From: JAENVT01 sp031424145
GTDB taxonomy: Bacteria > Actinomycetota > Acidimicrobiia > Acidimicrobiales > Ilumatobacteraceae
Assembly (NCBI GenBank): GCA_031424145.1
Contig: JANPGV010000314.1
Coordinates: forward strand, 1 to 32,683
DNA length: 32,683 nucleotides
Direction: 5' to 3'
Shown here: positions 8,420 to 15,832 of the stretch, one piece after another
Position numbering within the stretch: the first letter of the stretch is position 1
How the letters are laid out: every line of letters begins with the position of its first letter
The notes under the pieces: model-generated
Seen by the model: only the letters and a program-made list of their open reading frames with translations
Databases searched by the model: none
Told to the model about the DNA's origin: nothing
Translations under genes and position numbers: made by a program

Positions 8420-10017
8420 TCCGCTGGAAGAAGGTTGCAATGGGCGCGGGACTGGCCCTTGCAGTGTTGGCGCCGGCCCAGGCGACCTCGGCCCACGCCG
8501 GCCTCGAAGCCAGTGTTCCCTCGGCCAACGCTGTGTTGGAGACCGGCCCACCCAACATCGAGCTCGACTTCAACGAGGCGGTCGATGCCGGACTTGCGGA
8601 CGTCGAGCTCTACGACCAGACGGGGAAGCTCATTCCGACCGGAAAACCCGAGCGCATCACCGACGACTCGGTCGTGCAGGCGTCCGTTCCGGCGATCGGC
8701 GACGGCGTCTACGTCGTGGTCTGGCGAGTCCCGTCCGCCGACGGTCATGTTGTCGATGGTGTGTTCAGCTTTCAGGTCGGTGCTCAATCCGGTGTCGACG
8801 TCGGCGCCCTGATCGACAAGATCAGTGGCAGCGCGACTGCCAACTCGACGGTGGGTCGGCTCGACACCGCCGCGCGGTTGCTGGCCCTGGTCGGCCTGAT
8901 CGTGCTGATCGGTGGGGGTTTTCTGGCCGCCCAATTTGCGGATTCGTCATCCAACCGAATGTTGCTGTGGTTGGCATGGGTGTTCCTCTTGATCGGATCA
9001 CTCGGGTCGTTCGGTCTCTACGGAGCGAAGGTCGTCGCCGGCTCACCGGCCGATGCGATCAAGCCATCGGTGTGGGGCAAGATCGTCGGGTCGCACACAG
9101 CCTCGGTGCTGTTGGTCAGAGCGGTGATCGTCGTCGCGCTTGGGGTGCTCTTGGCGACGTTCGCCCGTCGCGCCGCGGCCGTGTGGCGTGGAGCAGCCAT
9201 GGCTCTCGGTGTTGCGCTGGTTCTGACATATTCGACGGTTGGTCACGCAAACGCTCAGCACCCGGCAGCACTCTGGATCGCAATCGATGCTGTCCACCTC
9301 ACGGCGATATCGCTGTGGATCGGCGGCCTGCTGATGTTGGCGTTCGGGACGAGCGCCTGGTTGACCGATCCCGCCGCGGAGCGGCTCGTGCGCCGATTCA
9401 GCCTCATCTCGATGATCGGCGTTCCCGTGATCGTCATCACGGGCATTGCCCAGACGTTGAAGCTCGCGGGCAGCCTCGACGACATCGGCAACACTTCATG
9501 GGGCCGCACACTCCTGGTCAAGGTCGCTGTAGTCACGGTCCTCGTCGCGATCGGTGGCGTGTCGCAGTGGTTGTTGCGAAACGACGGGCCCCCGGCCCTG
9601 AAGCGCAACGTGCTCGTCGAGGCACTGATCGGGATTGGTGTCATCGGTCTGGCGGCGGCACTGGTCACTCTGCCACCCCGGGCCGTGGCCGCGTCGAAGC
9701 TCTTCACCACCACGTTGACGCAGGCAGGCGTGATCGCCGACGTCACCGTCACGCCAGGTCACGTCGGCCAGAACGAGATCCACTTGGTGATCACTCCGCC
9801 CGGCGGGAGCATCGAGCCGGTCGCATCGACCACCGTGCAGGCACAGCCGTCCGACGGCACTGCCGCCGTCCCCGCCACCCTCGTCGTTCTGGGACCGAAC
9901 CACTACACGGGCACCATCACTTTGGCGAATCCCGGTGATTGGACACTGCAGATAACTGTCGCACCGACGCAGGGCCAGTCGGTCGACATGAGCGCCGTGG
10001 TGCCCATCCCCGGGTAG
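8416..10017 (+). CDS. CopC-CopD fusion copper protein
   Basis: A 533-residue membrane protein joining a periplasmic-type CopC domain to a CopD-like membrane domain, with a role in copper uptake or resistance. The TTG start at 8416 is chosen because it gives a proper signal peptide (MIRWKK, then a hydrophobic stretch ending ATSA). Cleavage after A26 would leave His as residue 1 of the mature chain. Together with D109 and H111 in the SADGH motif (83 and 85 in mature numbering), this rebuilds the known CopC Cu(II) site. No Met-rich Cu(I) site is seen. From about residue 150 to 430 several hydrophobic helices form the CopD part, for example LLALVGLIVLIGGGFLAA. The last 100 residues are a beta-rich extracytoplasmic tail (PGGSIEPVASTTVQ). 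It overlaps the preceding stop by four bases. Confidence 0.9.
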   Translation: MIRWKKVAMGAGLALAVLAPAQATSAHAGLEASVPSANAVLETGPPNIELDFNEAVDAGLADVELYDQTGKLIPTGKPERITDDSVVQASVPAIGDGVYVVVWRVPSADGHVVDGVFSFQVGAQSGVDVGALIDKISGSATANSTVGRLDTAARLLALVGLIVLIGGGFLAAQFADSSSNRMLLWLAWVFLLIGSLGSFGLYGAKVVAGSPADAIKPSVWGKIVGSHTASVLLVRAVIVVALGVLLATFARRAAAVWRGAAMALGVALVLTYSTVGHANAQHPAALWIAIDAVHLTAISLWIGGLLMLAFGTSAWLTDPAAERLVRRFSLISMIGVPVIVITGIAQTLKLAGSLDDIGNTSWGRTLLVKVAVVTVLVAIGGVSQWLLRNDGPPALKRNVLVEALIGIGVIGLAAALVTLPPRAVAASKLFTTTLTQAGVIADVTVTPGHVGQNEIHLVITPPGGSIEPVASTTVQAQPSDGTAAVPATLVVLGPNHYTGTITLANPGDWTLQITVAPTQGQSVDMSAVVPIPG

Positions 10018-10027
10018 GGGCGCCTAC
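10014..10027. terminator. Short hairpin spanning both stop codons of a convergent pair (possible weak terminator)
   Basis: GTAGG (10014-10018), loop GGCG, CCTAC (10023-10027) form a perfect 5-base-pair stem that includes the TAG of the CopC-CopD gene and the TAG of the opposing gene. There is no T-run on either strand, so termination strength is doubtful. Confidence 0.3.
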
Positions 10028-10635
10028 AACTCGGTCGCCGTGGCCTCGATCACACCCCGAAAATCCGGCGGCACGTTGGCCGGGCTCTGCTCGAGGTTGG
10101 CGGCGACGCGCCGGCCGAGGTTGTTCTGGTCGGCGATAGCTCGGGCAACCATCGATCCGAGTTGTCCGCCGATGGGGATCCGACCGGCCGCGACAGCCGC
10201 GATCAGAGCACTCGACACCTGCGCTGCCACCGGTTGGACCTTGGTCCACTCCACGTGCTCCGCCATCGAACGCATCGTGCGGGCGACGTCGTTGGTGCGT
10301 TCGGCAGTCGCCGCTTTGACGTGGGCCCAATCGACGCGGCGGAGAGCATCGGCAACCTCAGCGGCGTCGTCGTCGAGCTTCTGTTCATCGGGCGCGTCGT
10401 GTCCCGCGGTGGAAATGTTGTCGGGCGAGCCTGTACGGAACAGCTTCTTCAAAAGGTCGAGCTGCTCCTTCGGAGTCGGCCATACCGGCTCGGCCGGTGA
10501 GTCGTCGCCGTCACGACCGGCCGCGTGCTGAGCCTTCAACGATGCCGCGACCTGCTTGGCTCTGGCACCCCAATCCTTGGTCGTCACGGCGCGCGCCACG
10601 CGATGAAGAGGTTTGTCGCCCTTCGGTCCGGCCAT
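10024..10635 (-). CDS. Hypothetical protein, mostly helical
   Basis: I do not recognise this 203-residue protein. It starts MAGPKGDKPLHRVARAV, is rich in Lys, Arg, Ala and Asp, and looks soluble and largely helical, with no signal peptide or membrane segment. A middle region (VADALRRVDWAHVKAATAERTNDVARTM) is amphipathic. The C-terminal 60 residues are less charged and contain IPIGGQLGSMVARAIADQNN and a closing PPDFRGVIEATATEL. The ATG at 10633-10635 is preferred. A TTG at 10690-10692 would add 19 residues and overlap the patatin gene by 19 bases, and its GGAGG lies too close. It is the last gene of the WXG100-patatin run on the minus strand, 38 bases after the patatin stop. Confidence 0.7.
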   Translation of the reverse strand: MAGPKGDKPLHRVARAVTTKDWGARAKQVAASLKAQHAAGRDGDDSPAEPVWPTPKEQLDLLKKLFRTGSPDNISTAGHDAPDEQKLDDDAAEVADALRRVDWAHVKAATAERTNDVARTMRSMAEHVEWTKVQPVAAQVSSALIAAVAAGRIPIGGQLGSMVARAIADQNNLGRRVAANLEQSPANVPPDFRGVIEATATEL

Positions 10636-10673
10636 CGACAAAGAGTATCGCTGCGCGCCGACCGCGTGCCGAG

Positions 10674-11498
10674 CTATGACGAGCTCAGCCAAGCCTCCGT
10701 GAACCGGCGAGCCTCTTCGATCGTCTCACTCGCCGATCCCACTGCAAACGTGGTGATCGACGACGACCGCGTCGGAATCTCGACGACACGCAGCCCATCC
10801 GGTGGCCGGGCGACGATCGTGCGGCCGTGGGCCTCGACACCCCAGGTCGAAGAGCGCAACACCACGGCAACTGGATGTTGCGGTACCGGCGCTGGTGCCA
10901 AGGGAGGCACAGTGATGACGATGACACTGGCTATCCCGAGCTCGAGGGCCACGTCGAGCGGGACATCAGCGACGACCCCGCCGTCGATCAGCCAGTGCCC
11001 GGCGAGCTCGACCGGCGGAAACACTCCTGGGAATGCCGAGCTGGCGACGATCGCGAACACGACCTCTCCCGATTCGAGGATGAACGGGCGCCCGGTTGCC
11101 AGGTCTGTCGTGATGATCGTCAGTGGGATCGGAGCGTGTTCGATGAGCCGGCCGCCGAGGTGCGTCCGGAGAAACGCGATTCCATGGCGGTTGTCGAGGA
11201 ACGACGTGCGCTTGCCGGCAAGTGCCAACGCCAACCGTCCGGGGTGGACGCGCAGAAGGTCCCGTCGCCTGACCCCTGCCCAGATGCGCTCGATCCGACG
11301 GACACCGTCGAGATCGCTCGACCAGGCGAACAACGCCGCGTTCAGCGCTCCCGCGGAGACGCCGATGAGCCGGTCGGGCCGCAACCCAGCTGCGGTCAGC
11401 GCGTCGAGCACACCAACCTGGTACGCGGCCAATGCGCCGCCGCCGGGCAGCACGTAAGCAAGCGGTCGAGGCAGCGATCGCAGCACGTCGATCTGCAT
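10674..11498 (-). CDS. Patatin-like phospholipase
   Basis: A 274-residue serine acyl hydrolase of the patatin family, with a Ser-Asp dyad that cleaves acyl chains from phospholipids or related lipids. The oxyanion loop is LPGGGALAAYQVG (17-29), the nucleophile elbow is GVSAG (46-50, S48) followed by ALNAA, and the second dyad residue is D172 in LIDGGVVADVP. FVFAIVASSAFPGVFPP-like sequence between them fits the family core (VVFAIVASSAFPGVF). No signal peptide is evident, so it is probably cytoplasmic or at the inner face of the membrane. Its ATG follows the TGA of the preceding secreted-protein gene with no gap, so it belongs to the same transcript as the WXG100-like gene. Some patatin proteins are exported effectors; nothing in this sequence shows that here. 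Confidence 0.9.
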   Translation of the reverse strand: MQIDVLRSLPRPLAYVLPGGGALAAYQVGVLDALTAAGLRPDRLIGVSAGALNAALFAWSSDLDGVRRIERIWAGVRRRDLLRVHPGRLALALAGKRTSFLDNRHGIAFLRTHLGGRLIEHAPIPLTIITTDLATGRPFILESGEVVFAIVASSAFPGVFPPVELAGHWLIDGGVVADVPLDVALELGIASVIVITVPPLAPAPVPQHPVAVVLRSSTWGVEAHGRTIVARPPDGLRVVEIPTRSSSITTFAVGSASETIEEARRFTEAWLSSS

Positions 11499-11978
11499 TC
11501 AGCCAGTCTGCACGAACTTGCGGCATTGGATGAAGAGATGGCGGTCCAGCCGGCACCACCTGACCGCCTTGGCAGACATGAGCGTGAACCTCAGATCGTT
11601 GGTGCCCATCTCTCGACTCTTCTGGACGGCGACGAAGTGATCCGACAGCGCGACGACCTTGAAGCCGGGGTCGATGAGCCTGACGGCATCGTTCTCGATT
11701 GCCAGGAGGACCGGCGTTTCGTCCAGATCCCCGTACACGAACAAGGGGAAGTGGTCGGTCGTGAAGCAACCGGAGTAGGCAACCGAGGGCCCGATCGACA
11801 AGCTCGCGCACTCCGGCCCACGATCGGCCAACGAGACCTTGCGGAGGTCTGAATATGTGTAGGACGACTGCCGTTCGCTGCTCCCAGTGCTGGGGTCAGC
11901 GCGTCCGCAGCTGACACCTGCGAGCGGGGCGAGAAACAGCACGGCCATGACCTTCATCGTGCGCTTCAGAGGTTCCAT
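11499..11978 (-). CDS. Putative secreted protein or lipoprotein, unknown function
   Basis: A 159-residue protein I do not recognise. It begins MEPLKRTMKV and continues with a hydrophobic core (MAVLFLAPLAG) that ends in GVSCG, a lipobox-like site with C24 as the possible acylated cysteine. The -3 residue is Gly, so the lipobox is imperfect and simple secretion is also possible. The mature part has four further cysteines (ECASLS, SGCFTT, RWCRLD, FIQCRK), which suggests disulfides outside the cytoplasm. The ATG at 11976-11978 lies 13 bases inside the upstream gene (307-residue unknown), a sign of coupled translation. It is followed directly by the patatin gene. A role in the cell envelope is inferred from the signal sequence and the operon. 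Confidence 0.7.
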   Translation of the reverse strand: MEPLKRTMKVMAVLFLAPLAGVSCGRADPSTGSSERQSSYTYSDLRKVSLADRGPECASLSIGPSVAYSGCFTTDHFPLFVYGDLDETPVLLAIENDAVRLIDPGFKVVALSDHFVAVQKSREMGTNDLRFTLMSAKAVRWCRLDRHLFIQCRKFVQTG

Positions 11979-12889
11979 GTTCCCCACCCATCCACCATCG
12001 GTGATGCGGACCTGGTGAAGGTCCACGTGTCCTTGTTGACGTAACGATCTCCCGGAGGAACCGGCTCGAAATCCGGCGGTTCGTCCGGAAAGAACATCCC
12101 GGAGAACCCCGATGAAGACGCAGTGATCGCGACGAAGCTCTGTGTGGGGTCCTGGATTCCTGGACCGATCGGCACGTTCAACTCGGCCGTGCCCGACTCG
12201 GCGTGGATGACCATGTAGCCGGAGACCGTTGCCTCGGTCGTTCGGTCGATCAGCGTCTCGGGCCCCTCGTCCCTGTCGTACGCATTCAGCACGTGGACAG
12301 CGGAGGTGACCCGCGCGTTCGAGAGGTAGTAGATCGTCAACTCCTGGTGTTCGCGCCAGCCGATCGGCAAACCATCCGAAATGAAGTCGAGAAACTTGGC
12401 GAGGTGCGACGTGAGGTCCTCCGTCCCGATGACCAGAGGCTGGCCGGCCGCGAACGTCAGCGATGTGTAGTGCGCTCCGGCCCGGCCCTGCGCGTCGATC
12501 GGCGTGGACATGGGAATCATTGCACCGGACCTGATGTCGGCGATCACCTCGGCGTAGCTGCGGCAGCCCAACGGGGTCCGCCCGGGCTCGGCAAGCGGAT
12601 CAGTTGTCGCCTCCCAGCTGCGGTCGCGCGCCGTTGAGTACCCCGACGTCGCCCCGCCCGTTCCACCGAGCGCCGACCTGCGGTAGGCCGTCATCACCTC
12701 GGAGCTGAGGACCTCCTGTACCCGCGGCAGGCACGATTCGGTGAGGGTTCGGCAAGCTGCGCGGATGCTCCTCATCGCCTCGGTCGCAGCGGCGTCGTCG
12801 CTGCGGATGAGTTGGAGGTCCTCGAGTGCAGCACCGATGGAGGTGCGAAGGAACTCGAGGCGAGCGCGGTCGAAGGCCAGGAGGTCCAC
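11966..12889 (-). CDS. Unknown protein encoded next to a WXG100-like protein
   Basis: This 307-residue protein has a GTG start (12887-12889) that shares one base with the TAG of the WXG100-like gene. Residues 1-75 are predicted from sequence to be helical (FDRARLEFLRTSIGAALEDL, then AMRSIRAACRTLTESCLPRVQEVL), looking like a second helical hairpin without a W-x-G turn. A Gly/Ser/Thr-rich linker (about 73-95) follows. The C-terminal 200 residues look beta-rich, with HYTSLTFAAGQPLVIG, LTIYYLSNARVTSAVHVLNAYDRDEG and a Trp-rich end. No signal peptide or catalytic motif is visible. The helical-hairpin N-terminus plus variable C-terminus resembles the layout of proteins that pair with small WXG100 partners, but that is inference. 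I do not know its function. Confidence 0.75.
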   Translation of the reverse strand: MDLLAFDRARLEFLRTSIGAALEDLQLIRSDDAAATEAMRSIRAACRTLTESCLPRVQEVLSSEVMTAYRRSALGGTGGATSGYSTARDRSWEATTDPLAEPGRTPLGCRSYAEVIADIRSGAMIPMSTPIDAQGRAGAHYTSLTFAAGQPLVIGTEDLTSHLAKFLDFISDGLPIGWREHQELTIYYLSNARVTSAVHVLNAYDRDEGPETLIDRTTEATVSGYMVIHAESGTAELNVPIGPGIQDPTQSFVAITASSSGFSGMFFPDEPPDFEPVPPGDRYVNKDTWTFTRSASPMVDGWGTWNL

Positions 12890-13167
12890 TACGACACCAG
12901 CCCGGCGATTGAAGCTTGCGCCTCGAGCGCCATCGCTTGTCTGTCGAGGTGACGAGCGGTGTCAGCCAACGATTGTTGGTTCGACTGCAGTTGCCGGCGA
13001 ACCGACAGCAGGTGGTCGTAGCACGATTGCGGTGTCGGACCGATCCATGTCTCTGGACCGGCCAGGCTGTAGACGGTGAGGGCCCGGCTGCTGGCGATCG
13101 ATCCCGAGATGGACCGCAGGTGCGCGGCGGTCGACCGCAGCTGCTGGATCTGACCGGCGGTGCTCAT
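12889..13167 (-). CDS. WXG100-like (ESAT-6-like) small protein
   Basis: A 92-residue protein with the size and plan of the WXG100 superfamily: an N-terminal helix (about 5-30, QIQQLRSTAAHLRSISGSIA), a turn carrying W41-I42-G43 (PETWIGPTP), and a long second helix (about 47-85, YDHLLSVRRQLQSNQQSLAD, then ARHLDRQAMALEAQ). It has a single Trp, which sits in the turn. WXG100 proteins are usually exported as dimers by type VII secretion. The C-terminal YxxxD/E export signal of mycobacterial substrates is not visible, and no EccC-type ATPase is in the window. The ATG at 13165-13167 begins the helical pattern cleanly; upstream of it the frame is shadow sequence. It is followed at once by the 307-residue unknown gene. 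The superfamily call is by motif and length only. Confidence 0.72.
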   Translation of the reverse strand: MSTAGQIQQLRSTAAHLRSISGSIASSRALTVYSLAGPETWIGPTPQSCYDHLLSVRRQLQSNQQSLADTARHLDRQAMALEAQASIAGLVS

Positions 13168-13217
13168 TCGTCGCAGAGATGCGCACCTCGGGTCGCTGAG
13201 CGGAAATCCCCGTGGGG

Positions 13218-13655
13218 CTAATCGAGGCGGCGGACGATCAGGTGATGTGGCTTCTGCGTGTGTTCGTCGATGAAGCCTTCGCCGTCGATGGTGAAGCCGT
13301 GCCGCAGATAGAACCCCAGAGCGGTGTCGCGAGCACGGGCCCAGACCAGCTCGGCCATCGTCGCCGCCCGCAGGCAACCTGAATCGAGCAGAAGCGCCCC
13401 AAGACCGTGACCCTGCAGGTGAGCAGCCGTCGCCATGCCTCGCAGTTGCACCGCCGGCGTGTCGTCGTACGGCCGCGGCACCCACGTCGACACGGCGACC
13501 ACGTCTCTGCCCTCGCGCACGCCCAGATGAAAGGTGCCCGGCAGCACGTCCTCCGGGAACGCCACCACTTGGGTCGGGGTGTCGCCGCGCAGGACGGCGA
13601 GGCGCAGCGCGTGGGTCTCGTCCGCTGTCAACTCGACGACCGTGTGGTCAGACAC
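13218..13655 (-). CDS. GNAT family N-acetyltransferase
   Basis: A 145-residue GCN5-related acetyltransferase that moves an acetyl group from acetyl-CoA to an amine. The CoA pyrophosphate loop is plain: VQLRGMATAAHLQGHGLGALLLD, with Q-G-H-G-L-G in the right register. It is followed by the WARARDTALGFYLRHGF strand-helix typical of motif B, where Tyr often acts as general acid. The acceptor substrate cannot be read from sequence. I chose the GTG at 13653-13655, because GGAG lies seven bases upstream and the frame before it overlaps the preceding gene. It overlaps the stop of the Gfo/Idh oxidoreductase gene by eight bases. A 50-base spacer with a short CCCCGTGGGG palindrome separates it from the WXG100-like gene. 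Confidence 0.9.
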   Translation of the reverse strand: MSDHTVVELTADETHALRLAVLRGDTPTQVVAFPEDVLPGTFHLGVREGRDVVAVSTWVPRPYDDTPAVQLRGMATAAHLQGHGLGALLLDSGCLRAATMAELVWARARDTALGFYLRHGFTIDGEGFIDEHTQKPHHLIVRRLD

Positions 13656-14682
13656 GAGCAAGCTCCACCGGAGCACCATCTGCTGCGGCCGACCGGTACA
13701 TCGCGTCCACGATCCTGTGTGCCTCAACAGCGTCATCGAAGTCGGGTGAGGCCGGCGTGCCGGCCAAGACCGATCGGACGAACTCGCCGTCCGGGTTCTC
13801 CATGCCCTCCCGAATCGGTGCTACCGCCGCCGACAAATCGTCCTGTGCCAACTCGTGCGACGTCCCGTCGCTGTCGGTCCAGCTGACCGGGCCGTACCAA
13901 TCGTCACCCTCGATGACGATGTGGCGGCTCGTGCAGAAGATCTCGACGCGGCGAAGGCTGGGACGAGCGAGGTTGTCGTGCCAGATGCTGGCCAACGTAC
14001 CGAGTGCGCCGTTCTCGAAACGGATGGATGCCGTGGCCACGTCCTCGATCCCGTCGTGCCCGTGAAAGTTCGTGGTGTGGGCACTGAGCTGGGTGACCTC
14101 GCCGACCAGGAACCGCAGCATGTCGACATCGTGGATGCTGTGCTCGAGCAGGGTTCCCGAGCCCGCCAACTCGCGGTCGCCGCGCCACGTCGAGCCGTAG
14201 TGGCCTTGGATGGGGATGAACTGATCGTCGCGAAACACCACTCCCATCACCTTCCCTCCACCCGGCTCGGTCACCAGGTGCCTGGCCCACAGGTAGGCAG
14301 GCGAGCGTCGCAAAACGAGACCGACCTGGTTGACCACCCCGGCCCCGTCGACGATGGCGGCCATCTCTCGAGCGGTGCGGAGGTCGAAGGCCAACGGCTT
14401 CTCGCAGAAGACCGCCAATGACCGCGCAGCCGCCTTCTCGATCTGTCGAAAGTGCTCACTGGTCCACGTGCAGACGTACACCGCGTCGCAGTTGTCGAGA
14501 ACTTCGTCCTCGCTGATCATCGCGACGTGACCCGACGCTGCAGCGAACGTCGCGGCACGTTCCGGGTCGGGGTCGTACACACCTGCACGGATGACCGAAG
14601 CACCGCTTCGTCGCAGGCTCTTCGAGTGATAGGTGGCGATCAGGCCGGCGCCGAGGAAGCCGATCCGCAGTTGTTCGACCAT
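13648..14682 (-). CDS. Gfo/Idh/MocA family NAD(P)-dependent oxidoreductase
   Basis: A 344-residue sugar- or cyclitol-type dehydrogenase. The N-terminal Rossmann fold shows RIGFLGAGLIATYHSKSL (6-23), the cofactor strand end VYDPDPERAA, VYVCTWTSEHFRQIE and the conserved VFCEKPLAFDL (catalytic EKP). The C-terminal domain has GSGTLLEHSIHDVDMLRFLVGEV, the family's histidine/aspartate helix, then the usual large beta-sheet (ASIRFENGALGTLAS). The substrate is unknown. myo-Inositol and sugar lactone relatives are the commonest. The ATG at 14680-14682 starts two residues before the fold begins. It heads the minus-strand run that continues through GNAT, the WXG100-like gene and patatin, and is divergent from the universal stress protein gene across 95 bases. 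Confidence 0.9.
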   Translation of the reverse strand: MVEQLRIGFLGAGLIATYHSKSLRRSGASVIRAGVYDPDPERAATFAAASGHVAMISEDEVLDNCDAVYVCTWTSEHFRQIEKAAARSLAVFCEKPLAFDLRTAREMAAIVDGAGVVNQVGLVLRRSPAYLWARHLVTEPGGGKVMGVVFRDDQFIPIQGHYGSTWRGDRELAGSGTLLEHSIHDVDMLRFLVGEVTQLSAHTTNFHGHDGIEDVATASIRFENGALGTLASIWHDNLARPSLRRVEIFCTSRHIVIEGDDWYGPVSWTDSDGTSHELAQDDLSAAVAPIREGMENPDGEFVRSVLAGTPASPDFDDAVEAHRIVDAMYRSAAADGAPVELARV

Positions 14683-14763
14683 CGATGCGACCGTATCCGA
14701 TCGACCACTGGGCGTGTCGCGTATCAGCGGTGGATTCGGGCGACTCCATTGACGACACAAGAC

Positions 14764-14770
14764 AGAAGGA
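14764..14770 (+). promoter_or_regulatory. Strong ribosome binding site for the universal stress protein gene
   Basis: AGAAGGA lies seven bases before the ATG at 14778 and fixes that start over longer in-frame options. Confidence 0.6.
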
Positions 14771-14777
14771 ACCTGTG

Positions 14778-15209
14778 ATGTACACGAGGATCGTGGTTGG
14801 GACGGATGGAACCGATCGCTCGCTGATCGCAGTAGACCACGCGGCGCGTCTGGCAGCAGCGTTCTCCGCGGAGCTGCACGTTGTTGCCGCCGCGTCGCCG
14901 AGTGACGCGGCGGGCAGACAGCCGCAGACGATGAGCGCGTTGGTTGCCGAGCTGTCGGATGCTTCGGCGAAGACAGCCGCGAAGATCGGCCGTGATGCCA
15001 GAGAGCGTCACCGTGTGCGGGTCGTCGAGCATCCGCAGGTCGGTGAACCTGCTTCCGTTCTGATGGCGATCGCAGACGAGATCGACGCAGACCTGATCGT
15101 CGTCGGTAACAAGAGCATGAGCGGGCGGATACGCAAGTTCACCGGCTCGGTGCCCAGCCGCCTGGCTCATCATTCGCGTCGTCCCGTGCTGATCGTTCAC
15201 ACCGGCTGA
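14778..15209 (+). CDS. Universal stress protein (UspA family)
   Basis: A 143-residue single Usp domain. It opens with MYTRIVVGTDGTDRSLIAVDHAARLA, where D10 and the following loop contact the nucleotide in ATP-binding members. It ends with DADLIVVGNKSMSGRIRKFTGSVPSRLAHHSRRPVLIVHTG, which keeps the G-x(n)-G-S phosphate-binding arrangement, so it is probably an ATP-binding Usp. These proteins help cells survive stress or growth arrest and act in the cytoplasm by poorly known mechanisms. Translation is fixed by AGAAGGA seven bases upstream. It stands alone on the plus strand, and its last 13 bases overlap the end of the convergent ThiQ gene. I see no dormancy-regulator box in the 95-base spacer. 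Confidence 0.92.
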   Translation: MYTRIVVGTDGTDRSLIAVDHAARLAAAFSAELHVVAAASPSDAAGRQPQTMSALVAELSDASAKTAAKIGRDARERHRVRVVEHPQVGEPASVLMAIADEIDADLIVVGNKSMSGRIRKFTGSVPSRLAHHSRRPVLIVHTG

Positions 15210-15832
15210 AGGTCTTGCCATTGCACGACCCGGCTCGCCAACGCCGCGGCCTCGTCGCGGTCGTGGCTGACGAGGATCGCGGTCGTTCCGGCGGCGGCCA
15301 ACACCGCGGCGAGGTCGACCATCAATCTGTCGTGCAACTCCCGATCGAGCCCAGTCAATGGTTCGTCGAGCAGGAGCAACTCCGGGCGCGGCGCCAATGA
15401 TCGTGCCAGCGCGACCCGCTTCTTCTCGCCTCCGCTGAGCCGATCGACCTTCCGTGTGCCGAAGCCGTCGAGGCCGACAAGCGTCAGCAGTTCATCGACG
15501 CGAGCCGTGATGTCCGCTGACGGCCAGCGATGCATCCGAGGGCCGAACGCGACATTGGCGCTCACGTCGAGGTGTGGGAAGAGCTGCTCGTCCTGGAACA
15601 TCATCCCGATGCTGCGCAGGTGTGCGGGTCGATGTGTGATGTCAACGCCGTCGAGCATCACGATGCCCGAATCGGGCATCAACAGCCCGGCGATGATTCG
15701 CAGGAGGGTGCTCTTGCCTGCGCCGGACGGGCCCAGGATGGCGACGATCTCGCCGGCATCGATCCCGAGAGAAACCCGGTCGAGGACGCGTCGCCCGTCG
15801 AACGCGATCGTGAGATCGCGCCCGTCAAGCAT
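15197..15832 (-). CDS. thiQ: ABC transporter ATP-binding protein, thiamine uptake (ThiQ-like)
   Basis: A 211-residue ABC ATPase that powers the transporter encoded by the next two genes. All nucleotide-binding motifs are intact: Walker A GPSGAGKS (34-41), Q-loop Q80, signature LSGGE (132-136), Walker B LLLLDEP (152-158) and H-loop H190. By itself it cannot be told from iron or sulfate importers. The thiamine call comes from its place in a TPP-riboswitch operon behind thiamine diphosphokinase and a ThiB-like binding protein. Its ATG (15830-15832) overlaps the end of the permease gene by eight bases. It is the last gene of the operon and converges on the universal stress gene with a 13-base overlap. 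Confidence 0.9.
   Translation of the reverse strand: MLDGRDLTIAFDGRRVLDRVSLGIDAGEIVAILGPSGAGKSTLLRIIAGLLMPDSGIVMLDGVDITHRPAHLRSIGMMFQDEQLFPHLDVSANVAFGPRMHRWPSADITARVDELLTLVGLDGFGTRKVDRLSGGEKKRVALARSLAPRPELLLLDEPLTGLDRELHDRLMVDLAAVLAAAGTTAILVSHDRDEAAALASRVVQWQDLQPV

Noticed and set aside
13190..13215. CCCCGTGGGG palindrome between the GNAT and WXG100-like genes as a terminator
   Set aside because: The loop would be two to four bases and no T-run follows; it is too weak to claim a transcript end.
14683..14777. A dormancy-type (DosR-like) operator before the universal stress protein gene
   Set aside because: I found no palindrome resembling the GGGACT...AGTCCC consensus, only unrelated GC-rich sequence.
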